64,000 nucleotides of DNA. Origin: Daphnia carinata (taxonomy: Eukaryota; Arthropoda; Branchiopoda; Diplostraca; Daphniidae). The stretch spans positions 3,348,001 to 3,412,000 of the forward strand of contig NC_081335.1 in the NCBI RefSeq assembly GCF_022539665.2, in the 5' to 3' direction. Positions 23,201 to 36,355 of the stretch are shown one piece after another. The first letter of the stretch is position 1; every line of letters starts with the position of its first letter. Below the pieces are notes generated by a model that did not search any database, was not told the DNA's origin, and saw nothing but the letters and a program-made list of their open reading frames with translations. Both the position numbers and the translations under genes were made by a program.

Positions 23201-26200
23201 TAGCTCAAAAACTGTTCAGGTGCTGTTCAAATTGAACGCGCGCGGGCTCTCGGAGGGCGGTCCGCGTAATTCACCCGACTTTACCGTAGGGTCTATGCCC
23301 CCTCTCTTTTAAATTCCCGTTGTGTGTCGATTAGAGGGGTGCGCAAAACGTCCGCTTCCCTGAAATCAAACGCAGACATTTTTTTTTTTTTTTGTTCCCA
23401 TGGAAAAAAATTGGTTTGGGGGTCTTTCCTGGGCAACTTGAATTTGGTCCAGCATATCGGAATGTAACGTAGAGAGACACGTCATCGAGGAATAGCTGTC
23501 AGACAGGACAAGTTATTTCAATTAGAACGCGGCAGCCGATGAAATGCAAGCGCGTCAAGACGTCTCGATCCCAGTCTGCACGAAAAGGACGAGAGAGAGA
23601 GAGGGAATAAATAATAAGGTCTTGTCCGAGTTTGATTGGACGCGCGGTATAAAGGCCGTCCTGGATTTCCAATCACGCCGAACCTTGTTAGACCTCTCTC
23701 TCTCTCTCTCTTTTTTTTTATTCCAGACTAGTTTATTTTGTACTAAATAGCCGTTGATGTATAGAACAAGCTGGCCCTTACCTTCTGAAGGTTATTATAT
23801 TAATAGGTACTCTATAGAGCCCCCTGTTTATAAATGTTTCTAAGAATTTCGTGTTATACAAACTGATTTTGGAATGAGACACCTCCACAACACGTGATGA
23901 CCAAAACATTCAGGAAAAGGGACTTTGTAGCTCGTTGTGTGTCAAACTGAATTCGAGTTCCGAAATTTATTGGCAATTTCATTTCGAACAAGAATGTGTT
24001 TTTAAAAGAATTTCTCTCTCTGTCGCCATTGAAAAGTGCAGCTTTGAAGATAATTGGGGCCGGCTTTTCCATCCGTGCGATGGGGTTTTTCCCATCCATC
24101 ACGCAGGGCAATGTATTTTTCTTTTTTTGGCCGATGCCGAACCGAAGCAGAACAGATTAGAGAGAGCACTGGAGGGAAGAGGTGTGTCCTGTGCTTTACA
24201 CGTCAACGCGGACGCATCAACGCGGCGTTGAAACGACGCCTTCCGCTCACTTGCGGTCGGGCCATTTTCTTTTTTTTTTTTTTTCGAAAAAAAAAAGAAA
24301 GAAAAAGAACATAATCAAACACTTCACCAACTCGCCACTGGAACATTTTTTTCGGCTTGAGGTGTGTAGGGAGGTGTTCTTGTTCCTTCCTGTCATGTTT
24401 TCTTGATTCCCGACCAATGCACCGGTCATAAATCACGCAACAATTTGTTGGTAGGCAACTTGTTGCGGCTCGTTGCACCTGCTGCGTTAAGAACCCCCTC
24501 CTTTTTTTTTTTTTGTGAAGACCGTAAGGTTATCGACGCTGATGGGCTTGTTCCAGAAATTTCATTTTTTTTGTCCCCGTTTTGTGGTTCGAACTTTTGG
24601 GGCACGCGGAAAGCAAAACGTACACGCACAACTAGCTTTAATTAGGGCGATTTATTGGAAAAATGAATTGGTTGTGACGCTCGTTAACGTTAATTTGCAT
24701 ATATGACGTAGAATCCAATTGACGTTTTTAAAAGCCCGCGAGAAAAAAAAAAGCTTTAAATGTAGGTTGCTATAGAAGTCATTGTTAATTTGTTATAACG
24801 AATTGAACTAACCACAAAGAGGCGAGGGGGGGGGGGAATGGTGGTAGTGACCATTGGAGTTTATCGAGTCGATGAAGATATCAAAAAACGATACGCCCAT
24901 ATTCTCCCACATATAGAACAGTGCCCCATAGCTATACCAACCGGCCCTGGCTTCTCGTTTTATACTGTCTATAAGCAAAACGGCTTCATATGTTGCTTTC
25001 AAAATTATAATTGAGTCCCATTTCATTTTCGATGTTGTTCTTCTTTTTCAAATTGTTTCATCCATTTTTTTTTTATTAGCGTTGCTTTAATTCTTAAAAA
25101 AAAAAAAATAATAATTGGAAAGGCGCTTGCAGTCTATGAAAGGCGAGAAAACACGCTTTTCCTATTAAAGAGAAAGCTTCGTTGTGCGGAAGAACAAACA
25201 AACAAACAAAAAAAAAAGAGCCTTTTGGGTCTAAAAGACTTGTGGTTAATGGCGTGTTGGTCTCCTTGTTCAGTTCAAAGTTCGTCCGACACCTTTTTTA
25301 GCTATTCGGATGATGCGCCTTTTAATCGTGGCCGAAAAAGGCTGGTGACGAACCGAAGAATTGCTGGCCATTCCGAACGCTTTCGTTGACAGGTCACATG
25401 GCTCCCCCCCCCCCCTCCCCCTTTTTTTTTTTTTATCTAATTCATTTAAAACAAAAACCGATACTGTGCAACCGTTGTTTTCTTTCAAACCATTCCTTAA
25501 AAAAAAATAAAAGAAACACGGGCACACGGAATGTATACACAATTCAAAAGAGAGGATACGGGGGGCTACGTTCGTCGTGTGCAGTCTTTTGTTTTTCTTT
25601 TCGCTCTCTACCTTATTTCTTTTTTTGTGAGGATTCTTTTTTCGTATATAGTCGTGCGCTTTTAAGAGAATACTTTATTTTTTTTTTTTTTTTTTTTCTC
25701 CTGGACAAAATATAAAGAACAAGCTCGAAAAAGGAAGGGGGGTTCCACTATCACACACACCGGCTGCGGGCGGCAGCCGTGCCGGGCATGTCAAGTGGAA
25801 CGTTGCTGGCTCTTTTCTTTTCCCTCTTTCTATTTTTTTTTTTTTTAACGTAAATGGGAAGAAAAAGAGATTCTTCTTCTTACTATAGTCGTATAGTCAA
25901 GTGTGTGTGTGTGTGTGTGTGTCTTTTTTTTCTTTCTTTGGTCCGAGTCTTGAATATCAAATCGAATGCCACACGCGCGCCAGCGCTTACCTGCTATTTC
26001 CACCTAGTTTTTTTTTTTTTTTCGTTTGTGTTTTCTAGACGGGGGCAAAATATAAACAAAAAACCGTTTGAACATGTAAAAAAAAAAAAAAAAAGAACGA
26101 CCCCTTTGTTTGTTTGTTTTTTTTTTTTGTTTTTTTTTTACGTATGAGTCATTGTTAAGCAAAGAAAAACCAGTCGGTTCGATTTGTTTTGTACGTCCCC

Positions 26201-29200
26201 ACGGTACTTTTTAATTAGATTTAAAAGAATAATAATCAGTTAGATAATTCGCCATGTATGGAAGGCGAAATTGGAAGGCGAGAAAGCCAATTGCCACAAT
26301 TCTTGACACAATGAAACGATTTAAAAATGCAGAAAAAATAATTTTTAAAGAAAACCCGAATATAATGTCGGTGTACTTGCAACTTATTATCGCACACCAG
26401 TCCTCCCTTTTTTTTCCCCCTCCAGACAGATTGTTGACATTGATTAAGAATTCATCATAAATGCAAATAGAGAGAAAAAGATGGACGTTACACGGACATT
26501 TTCAAAGAAAAACTGTCAACATGGAACCCAAAAAGAAACGCAACTCCCTTAGCAAAAAAAAAAAATAAATAAAATAAAATAAAAATATGGAATAAATAAA
26601 AACCGGCTCTTTTTTTTTTCCTACCCTGGCCCGTTTTATAATGAATGAGACAAGTTTCGGAAGCTTGACATTCTTCGGTGGTAATATGTATCTCTTCTTG
26701 GCTACATACAAATATAGTCGTGTAGTATAACTTGGGATGGGGCCCCTTGTACACACTATATTTTTTGGTCATCCAATTCGGCCTTCTTCTTCTTCATCTT
26801 TCCCCTCTCCGTTTCTATCTGCGTTCGTGTTCTTCGCTCTTTCATACAGTCTCATCATACGCCATGGCCTTCCGTCAATGGTTCACAAGACCGTCTTTTG
26901 GAAAAACAAAACAAATACCTGGAAAAACATTCACCCGAAATGGTCAACGAACGTTGTAAAAGCTCGATCGTCTTCTCTTATTCTCTGATAGAAAATGAGA
27001 GAGAAGAATATGTACACGTATAGCTTCTATACAAAACAAAATTTTTTTTTTTTTTTTAAATCAGTTACTTCACTCTTGTATTATAATGCAGTCAAACAGG
27101 ATCGGAGTCCTCCCTATTTCTTATATATATTTTTTTCTTGTTGAATTGAGTTACTCTAGAAATAACAAACAGTCCGGCACACGGTGAATTTTGAAACCTG
27201 TTTCTTTTTTTTTCTTTTTTTTTCTTTTCTGATTGTACAGACCGGTTCGCAATGGTCTTGTACAATGAAATATTGACTCTTTTTTTTTTTTTTTTAATTT
27301 CTATGTCGTGTGTGTGTGCACTCTGAAATGTTTGAGGCGTATAAAGGAGCGCTTCGTATTCGGTATAGATGCGCAAGAAGAAACGATTTTTCTATTTTAA
27401 TGGACAGCAGCTTGTCCTACCTGGTTCTCTTTTTCGGGACAGAGGTCAACGTTTTTATTTATTTTTTTTAAATGTTCAAAACGAAAAAAAAAAAAAAAAA
27501 AAAAGGTGGAGAGAGGAAATGATTTCTTGTTTCGGTTGTGATTCGTAACACGAAGCGAAAGGCCAGTAGCGTAGAGTGTTAGGGCAATACCATATACTTA
27601 TAGCGGGCACTGTTTTTTTCCTTTTAAATATGTAAAGCGTATTTATATACAGTTTTTTTTTTTTGGAGAGGGGGGGGCGACTTTCCATTTTTATTGTTAT
27701 TATTGCTACTACAACTAGTCGTTTTCTTCGTTCGCTCATACTACCAGATAATCAAATGGCCCAATATGGCCGTCGGGCAAGAGATGCTGACCGGGAGCCC
27801 CATCATATTCGAAATCTTTTTCTTGTTTGTTGGCTTTCCAGAGCAACAACAGTAGGAAATGGTTTACGAAAAAAAAAAATATATATATATATATATATAT
27901 CTACAGTTAAAGTTGCTGGCTAAGGGTTAGCAGCGTGAGTCGGGTCTCGGTATCCCGCTGGTATGACGAGCCTTTTTTTTTTTTTTTTTTTTTCTTCAGA
28001 CGTTCCAAAAAACCAGGAGAGGAAAAACGGGGTACACACAAAATGAAGAAGAAAACAATGGAACAGTTCTTATACAGTAGTGATAATAATAATTGAATAA
28101 CAATTGAAAGGAATCTTTTATTCGATATGTGATTTCGCTTCTTAAACGCATGGAACACGGAGGGTCGTGAGAAATTTCCGTTTAAATTTCGCGCCGAAAT
28201 ATTATTTCCCATAGATTACCCTAAACGGTACAGCTCTTTATTATTTCAAAACTACAAACAGAAAATAAAGCCGAAAGCAAATGCCAAAAGGCAGATTTTA
28301 TGTCCACTTCTGATACGCTTGGATGAGAAACATTTTTAATGGCGACTGTTTATTCTTTCAAAAAAAAAAAAAAAAAAAACAGAAAATGCCACTAGTCAAC
28401 ACGATTCACGGATTGAAGGCTAAAGGTATAAATCTCGTAGGTCGTTTAATTGAAACGAGCCCTTGACGTTTAGAACGACGGGCGCATTCTTTGAAAACGC
28501 ACGGGGGTCCCGCGTTTGCGCTAAAAGTCAAGTGAAAACAAAAAAGCAAAATGGCCACAGGCAGAACACGACTCTAAATCTACCGGAGAGATTCATTTTG
28601 TGAATCAAAAAAGAAAAAAAAAAAACCTAATGGTCGGTGTACGTATACTGAACTCGTAAATATGCAGCAGTTCTTCCTAGTGGCAAGCGATAATCATTAA
28701 CTAAACATTTTTTTCAAGTTATTCTCTTCTGTTTTTAAGGCGCTTGTTATACAAGTCCAGATGCATTTAAAGCTTTTGTAATATACAGAGAGGCGAGTAT
28801 AGTGCCTTTTGTTGTTCTCGTTCGGGAGAGTTTAATCAAGCTCGTTAGCCTCGTTTTGTGTTACGACTTTTTCATCCTTCCAACAACGTCCCCCTTCTTT
28901 TACCTATTTAATGGAGGCGATTACGCGCACTTCTTCTACAGTTCAGAGCTCCCGTAACTCTCATACAGTCCCAATCGTTGACTAGCGGGAGGGCCTCCGA
29001 CCTTTTTGTTTTATCTCACGCGCAGTTATGCACTTCATAATTACGCCCAGCATTTTTTTTTTTTTTTTTTTGAAGAAAATTAAGAAGAGTTGTATATGTG
29101 GACCAACTTTCTTCTTCGTTCATCATCGTTAAAAAACAAAAGCGAATCTCAAAATGAACAGTTTTTCTTTTTCCATTTTTGTTTTGATTTTAAATCAAAA

Positions 29201-32200
29201 CAAAGTTTTGAAAAACTGTTACCTATAAAAAAAAAAAAGAAAAGGGAAAAGAAAAATAGTTTAAGTTTGTGATTGAATTATAACTTGATTATGCGGACAC
29301 AATGAGGATGGAAATCTAATTATTACCCCCTTCTTTTTTGGGTTGTTCTCGGCTGCTTGTGCTCTACGGCTCGCGTGTGCGTCTGCGTGATTTATGTATT
29401 TCTCGGCTGAAACATTATTCCAAGAGCAGAGAGCGAGAGAGAGCCCCCATAATAATAATGATATACAAGTCTAGATTATGCACCTTCTTCATGTAAACTC
29501 AAATAAGTTTTCTGGCCAAACTTCCTTTTTGTTCATTTTCGCCTTTTCATTCCAACAACTGACCGACGACAGGTCTATAGATTTTCTAAGACGAAAAAAA
29601 TGTTTTTAAAGGAATTATTTAAGCAAAAAAAGAGAACTACCAGTGTTTTCTAACCCTCCACTGCATATCCTCTGGCAATGGTCACAACAACACAAAAAAA
29701 AAAAAAAATGAGTGGCTGTGTAATTTTTCTTATGTTTCGGGTCATCATCTCTTTTTTTTATACGACCCCACTCTTAAAATTTTTTTTTAAAAACAAAAAG
29801 TGCTCTTACCTGAAAAATAAAAAAAGATGGAAAGCAAATGGCTGGCGGCTCTTCATCCAGTTGCGTGCTCTACTGGAATTGGTTTCTTCCCCCACTCTCT
29901 GTAATTCTGTAAAGCTGTTGATGTGTCTATGCAGCAAGACATCACGTTCTTGTTTTTTCTAATCTTCTGCTTCGAAAGTCACTGCTCGCTTGATTAGGGT
30001 TTCCATTTTTTGTTTTAGAATACCGCTACCTTCATTAGAATATTAAAAATCGCAGGAATATGCAAAGAATGACCCGAGGGTCTCAAATAAAAGTAATAGT
30101 CGACTGTTCCGTATGATCGTTCTGTTTTTTGTTTTTTTTGCTCCTGTTGTTGCACATCAGGTGGTTCATCGGGAAATATGGTAGAGCTTTTTTTTTGTGT
30201 TCCCGACGTTTTAATGTGTTGATTCAAATTGGATCTACCATTTTTAATTCAGCGTACCACCTGCTGCACGAAATGCCGCGGTACGACATCACGTTCACTA
30301 ACGACATAACGTCCTTTTTTTCATGTCCCCAGGACAACTGAAAATTCCAAAGCCCCTGCAAATAAATGATTTAAATATGATTTAATACAATATCGATAAC
30401 ACAGAAATTTAACGAAAAAAAAAAAACAAAAAACAAAATGGGTGTGAAATCAAACAACTCCCACTTTGAAAAAAAAAGGATGAGTTTGGATGATGGAAAA
30501 GGCACACACACACACATACGATGCACGCAATTACGTAAGTAAACGCACATTGAAGATCCCGAATGTTGTGTACAACCGTGAAAGTGTGTATCAAATTCGG
30601 CCATTTTTTCAAAAAAAAAAAGAAGAAAATTTCAAGACTTGATGGATCGAATCGGTGCTGGCCCGTGCCTCATCGACTACACGAGATTGCCATACATGAT
30701 GGTTGTATACGTCGGGATGAAACTGATGATCTTGCGACACGCTTAGTTATAATTAACCATCAGACTTTCTCAGCTACATCACCGACACGCAAACAGTTCT
30801 CCCTTGTAGACATTAGGAAATCATTCTAGCGTGAACGTATATTAAGTTAACCTACTAGTATACAAAAATAAGAAATATCGTTCAACAGTTAGTAGAACGA
30901 AGTGGTTTATGTGCGGTTGGAAAGGCCCCAGCTTTTTTTTTTTTTTCGAAATTGAGTCGATAAAAATTGATCCGACTCGTATAAACTTGAAAAAAGAAAA
31001 AAAAAACTGACACATAAAATAGGTATCTTCGTTTCGCGGTTTGAGTTTGTAAAAAAAAAAAAACAAAAAAAAACAAACAAAAAGGTTTTCTGGTCTTTTG
31101 TTTGCTGCGGTTGTTTTCGAGGGTTATGGTTATAGGGAGAATAAAAACCTGCGGGTCCCGAATCACGAAGATTTTCGTCTTTTTTTTTTTTGCTAGTTTT
31201 GTTTTTTACTACAAAAGTGCAGATGATAAAAGAGGAAAAAAAAAAAAGTATCGGTAGGATATTAACAAGCAGACACGGACTGACGTCCAACGAGCAACTA
31301 ACCGGTGCGATACATGGAAAAGGTTTTTGTTTTTCCATCTTTTGCCTTTTTAATGAGATACTTTTTGTTCTACGTTAGACTCTTTCGGTTTTGTTTTGTT
31401 TTTTTTTGCACGGATTGGGGTTTCTTTTGACCGAGTAAAAATATTTTTTCTTAAGGGAGGAATCAGCGGCAATAAGAAGCCATTACAAGGATACGATACG
31501 GAAAAAAAGTGCCGTGGGAAAAGAGTTTCAACTCACGATGACGCCAGTTCACTTATACGAAACGCTGCCAGTCACTAGTAATCTAACATATAGGTCTGCA
31601 CAGCAGCAAACTTGGCTGATAGTTAAACACAAACCTGTTGAAGAATTGAAACAAGAAAACCTTGATGGTCGCATCGTTATTTTGACTTTACCTTTTTTCT
31701 TGGTTATTAAATTCAACATTCCATGGCGATCAAGGAAGAAGGTCTTTTTGATGGAAATGATCGGCCACCAGGTGAACCAGTTCTCATTTCGAAAGGCATT
31801 GCAGAGCAAAAATGATCTGAATATTTCACGGCATCAAACGTCTGATGGAATTGTCCAACAGCCAATAAGAAAATGTACGTGGTGCATCAGTGTATGAGAA
31901 AATACCTTTTTGTTGTTTATCTTCGTTCACGAAAACTATTTGACTCGACGTAATGCACTCACTTCTCGAAAAACGTTCGTCGTCTGCCTGATACCTGTTT
32001 GTATGCATCTATTCACGATCCAGTATGAAATGCGACACGAAACGTTTGAGAAAAAAAAAATTCACTGAAAGGCTTATCGTTTTCCTGCGTTCTTCAAACC
32101 GTAGAAAAGTTGAAATGGTGTCCTGGACATAGTCTAGAGAGATTGTTCTTTGTTTTAATGGAAATGTTTTCCTTTTCAACGCGAAGGCCGTATAAAACAC

Positions 32201-35200
32201 AATAAAATCCAAGTGTGGAGGACACACACGGATTTTCGGTGTGCCGCATGAGAAACTCGTTTTCCTATTGAGGCTATCTCAAAGACTAAAAGAACTTTTA
32301 TAATTCTATAGTTTGTCGTTCGATTCGACTTTCCACTGTCTGCTTCATATTTCGTTCGGTCTGCACGTACATCGACAACGAGGGGGTAGGGTAAGAAACG
32401 AGATAATTATTCAGAACTTAGAAAGGGCATATCAAAGTCAATGGCTAGAAACGACTAGAAACGAAAATCCCAAGAGATTACCCTGCCCAGTAAAGATCCA
32501 CGTGTTGGAAAAACAACGCTTTAAGAAGGGTTGACAGATGGTGTAAATATGGGGGTGAGTCAATTTTCTTACTCATCCCCCCTGTTTACCCTATCCGTCA
32601 ATCCACCTAAAAGTGCGGCTTTTCTGCACGTTGTTCTGGCGCCATTTCTTCCAGGACAAGCCTTACTTAATGAGTCATTAAGTGGGTGGATACCCGATAG
32701 AACGGTCAAGTTAGTGTCGTTGCACGTTGAACCACAGGGCGCGCCATTTTTTCTCGTGGTGAAGAAATCCTTTCGAATTCATCTCTAGACATCCAAATGG
32801 CGACCAGTCTTTTCGATTCATTATTTTGTAAGAAAAAACTAATTTTTTTGCCCTTCTTTCTACTATTGTTGATATATATAATCGGTGAAATCCACCAACA
32901 ATGGATGTAATCCAGGATACAGCAAATGTTTCTTTTGAGTTGCTTGTTATTTCTTCATTTTTGATGGATGTGATTGACTTGTTTTCTTTTTTTCTCTGTC
33001 TCAGTCTTCTATGATATGTCTCGTTCCGGTTGGAATATCAGATTGGTCGATGATGAATGTCATGTCTTGTTTCTCTTTTCCTTCGTTGAACGAACGATGG
33101 GTAGATACAACAGCGTTATCACAGCAGCGGTTGCTACGAGGAAGTGACGGAGGTGCCCTGTCTAGCTGGACTTTCGGCCGGAGCCGCAACGCGCAAAGTG
33201 CGACACTGCAACTGGGTTCGTTTCCTCCGTCCGTCTCCACTTTTCACTCCGCTCGTCAACGTCGTCTGCTCCAAAATCAAAGGTATGGCAGTTATCCTCG
33301 TTAAACTCTTACAAAAAAAAAACTCGATCTACTGGCTTTACAGAATGCATTCAAATGTCCTGAATTTGTACAGGTGAACCCGTTTATGAAGCAGTCCGTC
33401 CTATTGGCGCCAATATGGAACTGATTGTTTTCTACCTACCTGGCCTTCACGATGATGACGAGGAATTGCTTTACGGAGGTCTACCTGCCGTTCGTTCTCT
33501 TCGTTCGTCATTATTTCGCCGCACAATGGGTCTCATCTTGCAAGGTAGAATGGGCAAAATTTCTTTAATTAAAGCGAATGATGAAGCGCATCTGTTTAGT
33601 TAACTAGCCGTTGATGAGTTGCCTTTATTAACTACTGTATAGTCCCAAAATTGGAGTGAGACTAAAAAAGAACTGCTTGACTATACTAACATGGTTCATT
33701 AGCAAGTTAATTGACAATCAGCCAACTACAACATCAGGAACGATTAAAGAAAATCTTTTGTGATGTGCATTTATTTCATCTCAACTTGACGTGTGTTGAT
33801 TGGATTCTAAACAGATAGCCCTCTGGACTTGTCCTTGTCGCTGTTGACGTCATCGTCCTGTTCAGCCTCGTCGCCAACACCTGATGATCAACAACAACAG
33901 CAGCAGCAGCAGCAACAACAAAAACAAAAGCAGCAAAATGTGGCTGGATCGAATGTAACCACATCTGGTGGAGCTTCGGATGGCCGTCAATCTGTTTCTA
34001 GCGAACAATCAGCTGGATTGTCTTCAGGAGCTGATGAAATGGCCAGCAACACGTCCGGATTGGATGCTTCATCCGACGCTTTAGGGCTCATTCAGAGTCA
34101 TTTGAGCCATCATCATAGTCTTCATCATCATCAAATGGGAGCCTCGTCTAACGTGGCATCCAACAACGGTGGAGGACGAGGAGGTCGAGCTAGTGGAATG
34201 ACGTCTGTTTCATCAGCTTCTTCTGGCCGTCCTGCCCGCCAGCGACCTTTGCTTCCTTGCCAGGTATCTTGTCCCGTACAACATATTGCCAAGAAATTCA
34301 CTCTTAATTTGTTCGTTTCGCAAGTTTGCGGCAAGGCATTCGACCGGCCTTCGCTGCTCAACCGTCACATGCGCACCCATACCGGTTAGTACACAATTTT
34401 TTTGTTAAACCTTCGAACATATGAGTCTTTCCCAACAAAACTTTGTTATCCGCGAGTGACAGTGCGGACGCATCTACATAGTCTATAGAACTTCCTTGAC
34501 ATTTTCTGCGTTTTTTTTTTTAGTTTGCTTGTCTTGAGAAACTGGAATTTAAGTTTTTTTTTTTCCATTCTGGAGCAGATGCAAACGTAAAGCAACAAAA
34601 CCACAATCCCTATATCGTGAAAGGACGAGTTTATTTCTATGACAACTAATGAGAAGATTAGCTTCGTCAACCGTAAAAAATTAGACTTTTTGTTTTTTTG
34701 TTTTGTATGATGGGCAAGATTGACATTAGCGACTGTATTGCGAGCTGATGAGTATTGGATTGCGTCGTTTCAGCTTAAGGCTATCAAGGATAGCTTGTCC
34801 GGTTTTTTGGGATCCATCAGAAAAGTAACAGCACAATCATTTGTAGCGTGTGTGAGTCGTTCACGCCCTTATTCTTCATCATAACACACGGAAGAAGTCG
34901 TAGAAGTGAATCTATTCACCTCCGCACTGACGGCCCTTTTTTTTTTTTTTCTTGATCTAGATAAAGAAAAAAAAAAGAACTTAAAAAAGACAGTAGAGAG
35001 GCTGGCAAACTATACCTTTAAGCTACCCACCATCACCGCCAAGGTTGAAGGGAGGATAGCGGCCGATGCGTGATGATGGCCATTGGCTATGCTAGAAAGA
35101 AGTTGGTCCCGAAAAACGAGTACCTGTGTAGTCTCTCTCTCAAACGAGTTTAGTTGTATTATCCATCACCCGAAGGAAGGAGACGATATTTCTGATATTT

Positions 35201-36321
35201 TTCTTTTTTTTTTTTTTCTTCTATTGTTTTCGTTCTTCCATTCGACCAACATTCTCGGGACAACAGCGAATAGGGCGATATGTACACCTGACAAGAGAGA
35301 CTTGTCCAATGGACCGGTCAAACCAGTTGATCGATTTTTACCCAACGAACGATGACGTTTTCTTTCTTTTTTCTTTTCTTTGGGGATTATTTAAATTTTG
35401 TTTTCTTCAGTGGCACCCGCTTTTTTTTTTATTTTTATTTTTTTGCTCCTGGCTTCTTGTTTGCTACTACCAGAGTATACGCAACTGCGCCACATGATGC
35501 GACACCTGCTGCTCTGACTGCTGCGCATTTTGGAAAGGGCGGAGAGCACGGGGGAAACAGAAAAAGGCGTGGTGTCTAACAAGAGAAGAAAAATTCAGTG
35601 ATATTCATCAATAGGAAAAAAAAAAAAACGTTTTCTTTTTCTTCATTGGGAGGTGTGATTCAATCGATACAGTATGAAAAAAAAAAGGGGGGGGTGGGAG
35701 GTTGATCTCTTTGGACTTTTTGAATCAGCGCCACGAAGCGCTGAGAGGCGATCGCTCCAACTAAGTAACAAATGGTTTTCATTCCAAGATTCTCGTTTTA
35801 TTCCTTTTATTTCTAGAAATGGAAATGGCACCGTATAAGACAAGTCTTGTGATGTAATCTGACAAGGAAAAGATTTTGTTTAAAATAATAGAAATCCACC
35901 CTTTTATTTCTCTCCATCTCGCCTGTCACCAAATTGGACTGCGTCATGTATATGTTAATTGCGATGATAATTCTATTGATATTTAAATGCATCTTGTTCT
36001 TTATTCGCGACACTGTTGCGATTTGATTTCAATAGCGTCAATCATTTTTAATTCTTGTTTTTTTTTTTTGTTGTTTTTTTCCTTCTCTTTTCTGTCTGCT
36101 GCGTGTGTCATCTGCTCAACTGGAAAATGCAGGTGAAAAGCCACACGTTTGTGACGTGTGCGGCAAGGGATTCTCGACGTCGAGTTCGCTCAACACGCAC
36201 CGGCGGATCCACAGCGGCGAGAAGCCCCACCAGTGTCCCGTTTGCGGCAAACGCTTCACCGCCTCTTCCAACCTTTACTACCACCGGATGACTCACATCA
36301 AGGTAAATCTCAGTTGATCTT

Positions 36322-36355
<34 letters not shown>

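Noticed and set aside
24808-25026. Minus-strand frame with a globular-looking peptide
   Set aside because: It runs into simple G/C repeat sequence, has no recognised motif or splice context and is AT-rich like its surroundings.
31514-31897. 127-codon + frame inside the PRDM intron
   Set aside because: No recognisable domain, no family-like motif and no splice support; the length is plausible by chance in this less repetitive stretch.
33005-33304. Alternative PRDM exon using the strong acceptor at 33003-33004
   Set aside because: Phase-compatible and open, but in the frame that lacks CNWVRF and the rest of the PR domain; it ends in a stop. It may be a minor splice form.
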